From Anaerophaga thermohalophila str. Valhall (GTDB lineage Bacteria; Bacteroidota; Bacteroidia; Bacteroidales; Marinilabiliaceae): a stretch of 64,000 nt of DNA. The stretch spans positions 1 to 64,000 of the forward strand of contig NZ_AHZV01000106.1 in NCBI RefSeq assembly GCF_000250735.1, read 5' to 3'. This document shows positions 63,099-64,000 of this stretch, one piece after another. A program made the position numbers and the translations under genes. The notes under the pieces are model-generated. The model had not been told where the DNA came from. It worked only from the letters and a program-made list of their open reading frames with translations, and searched no databases. Within the stretch, counting starts at the first letter, position 1; each line of letters begins with the position of its first letter.

Positions 63099-63300
63099 CT
63101 AAAAATTAAATTTAACACCCAAATTTCCCCACCATGAGTAAAACTCCTGCTGTTCAGGTCGTGATGTTGTTCCGTTATAGTACCGTAAAGGCGCATTGGT
63201 TAAATTCATAACCTCGGCAAAAACACTGAACCCGTTCGAAATCTTCTGACTGGCTGAAACATCTAACTGAATACGTTGGTCATTAATGTTTACCATGCAA
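63099..63300 (-). pseudogene. C-terminal remnant of a TonB-dependent receptor
   Basis: The last about 65 codons read QRIQLDVSASQKISNGFSVF, AEVMNLTNAPLRYYNG and EFYSWWGNLGVKFNF, the closing strands of a TonB-dependent outer-membrane receptor with its terminal Phe. Full receptors are 800-1000 aa. Upstream of 63300 the frame goes on to 63383 but with no receptor-like sequence. No other part of the gene is seen, so it is a deletion relic. It ends beside repeat C and F fragments, which may mark the break. Confidence 0.75.
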
Positions 63301-63519
63301 AACAATACTGTGTATCTTACCTGACGGTTAGGAAAGTATAAAGAGAAGGTTATTTTATCAGTTGAACAAAGTAAACCATGCATACCTGCTCAAAAACCAG
63401 AGAAATAACTCCTCCTTACTAATATGCGCCATGCAAACAGCTGACAACAATCATATCCATTTACGGAAAATTCCTTAACTTTAAACCCGCATTATTATCT
63501 CAAAGTAAAGCACATAATC

Positions 63520-64000
63520 ATGAACATAGACTGGTCAAACTTATCATTCAGTTATCTGGATACCGATTACAACGTTCGGTGTTATTATCGTAACGGAAAA
63601 TGGGGCGAATTAGAGGTTTCTTCATCATCTCAAATCAACATTCACATGGCCGCTACTTCCCTCCATTACGGGCAGGAAGCATTTGAAGGGCTGAAAGCCT
63701 ATCGTGGCAAAGATGACAAAATCAGAATTTTCCGTGTTGTGGAGAATGCCCGTCGTATGCTCTCATCATCGAAGGGTATAATGATGGCCGAAGTTCCCGA
63801 AGAACTATTTGTGGAAGCCGTTAAAAAGGTCGTATCGTTGAACAAAAGATTTGTTCCGCCTTATGAGTCGGGCGCATCTCTGTATATCCGTCCGTTGTTG
63901 ATAGGGACAGGCCCCAAGGTTGGTGTTCAGCCTGCCGACGAATACTTATTCCTTGTTTTTGTGACACCGGTAGGCCCTTATTTCAAGGAAGGTTTTAAGC
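63520..64000 (+). CDS. ilvE: Branched-chain amino acid aminotransferase, 5' part
   Basis: Runs off the window after 160 codons. PLP fold-type IV transaminase that makes Val, Leu and Ile from their keto acids. Seen: MNIDWSNLSFSYLDTDYNVR, HMAATSLHYGQEAFEGLKAY (start of the PLP fold), FRVVENARRMLSSSKGIMM, YIRPLLIGTGPKVGVQPAD and VFVTPVGPYF. The N-terminus is that of the longer (about 340-350 aa) bacterial type. The PLP lysine lies beyond the window. Upstream 63390-63519 has no clear promoter. Confidence 0.92.
   Translation, partial: MNIDWSNLSFSYLDTDYNVRCYYRNGKWGELEVSSSSQINIHMAATSLHYGQEAFEGLKAYRGKDDKIRIFRVVENARRMLSSSKGIMMAEVPEELFVEAVKKVVSLNKRFVPPYESGASLYIRPLLIGTGPKVGVQPADEYLFLVFVTPVGPYFKEGFK

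Overview
The window is a piece of a Bacteroidota chromosome, most likely from the Marinilabiliales/Bacteroidales side. The main reasons are a menaquinone-type SdhCAB, Bacteroidota gene blocks (the DUF4271-hemD-rnpA-yidD run and a DUF6452/DUF6048-like pair), a GH3 family protein, few clear Shine-Dalgarno sites, and several promoters of the Bacteroidota type (TAnnTTTG). The lineage call is inference from gene content; no rRNA or tRNA gene was found.

Layout. 0.06-3.9 kb is the right end of a surface-glycan locus (WbpB/D/E-like uronic acid amination plus a CgeB-like glycosyltransferase). 4.1-9.5 kb holds nadB, an OmpA-like lipoprotein and dxs. 9.9-17.1 kb is a minus-strand block: TetR regulator, LolA-like protein, two FtsX-type permeases, LolD-like ATPase and an outer-membrane barrel, which looks like a dedicated envelope lipid or lipoprotein export system. 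17.8-21.3 kb is a pair of M16 peptidases. 21.7-28.6 kb carries the DUF6452/DUF6048-like pair, a LOG-family hydrolase, DUF4271-hemD-rnpA-yidD and two glycosyltransferases. 29.4-33.2 kb is sdhCAB and 33.6 kb is frr. 35.7-38.5 kb is a corrinoid methyl-transfer cluster. 38.7-46.6 kb holds nagA, a deoxynucleoside kinase, GH3, cvpA, tyrS, a CPBP protease and a methyltransferase. 47.0-56.0 kb has a large alpha-2-macroglobulin lipoprotein, a TatD-like hydrolase, tcdA, an FMN-binding protein and a TauE/SafE exporter. 56.0-58.9 kb is a foreign-looking, AT-rich region. 59.0-64.0 kb has gapA, a GlxA-type regulator, a phytase-like lipoprotein, a TonB-receptor remnant and the start of ilvE.

Two things stand out. 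First, the 56.5-58.9 kb region reads as the relic of an integron-like cassette array. A broken class D beta-lactamase and a GNAT/Xre toxin-antitoxin-like pair lie in the same orientation, separated by an attC-like palindrome and followed by a decayed group II intron. Second, many of the larger intergenic regions are mosaics of short, mostly palindromic repeat families (called A to H here). One of them (E, 153 bp, three copies) has an 8-bp target duplication and interrupts the beta-lactamase. Some repeat copies supply the stop codon of a gene (sdhC, GH3) or end exactly at a start codon.

Two essential genes, frr and gapA, each contain one extra base that breaks the frame. These are more likely sequence errors than real mutations. 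Gene functions come from motifs and family knowledge only; no database search was run.
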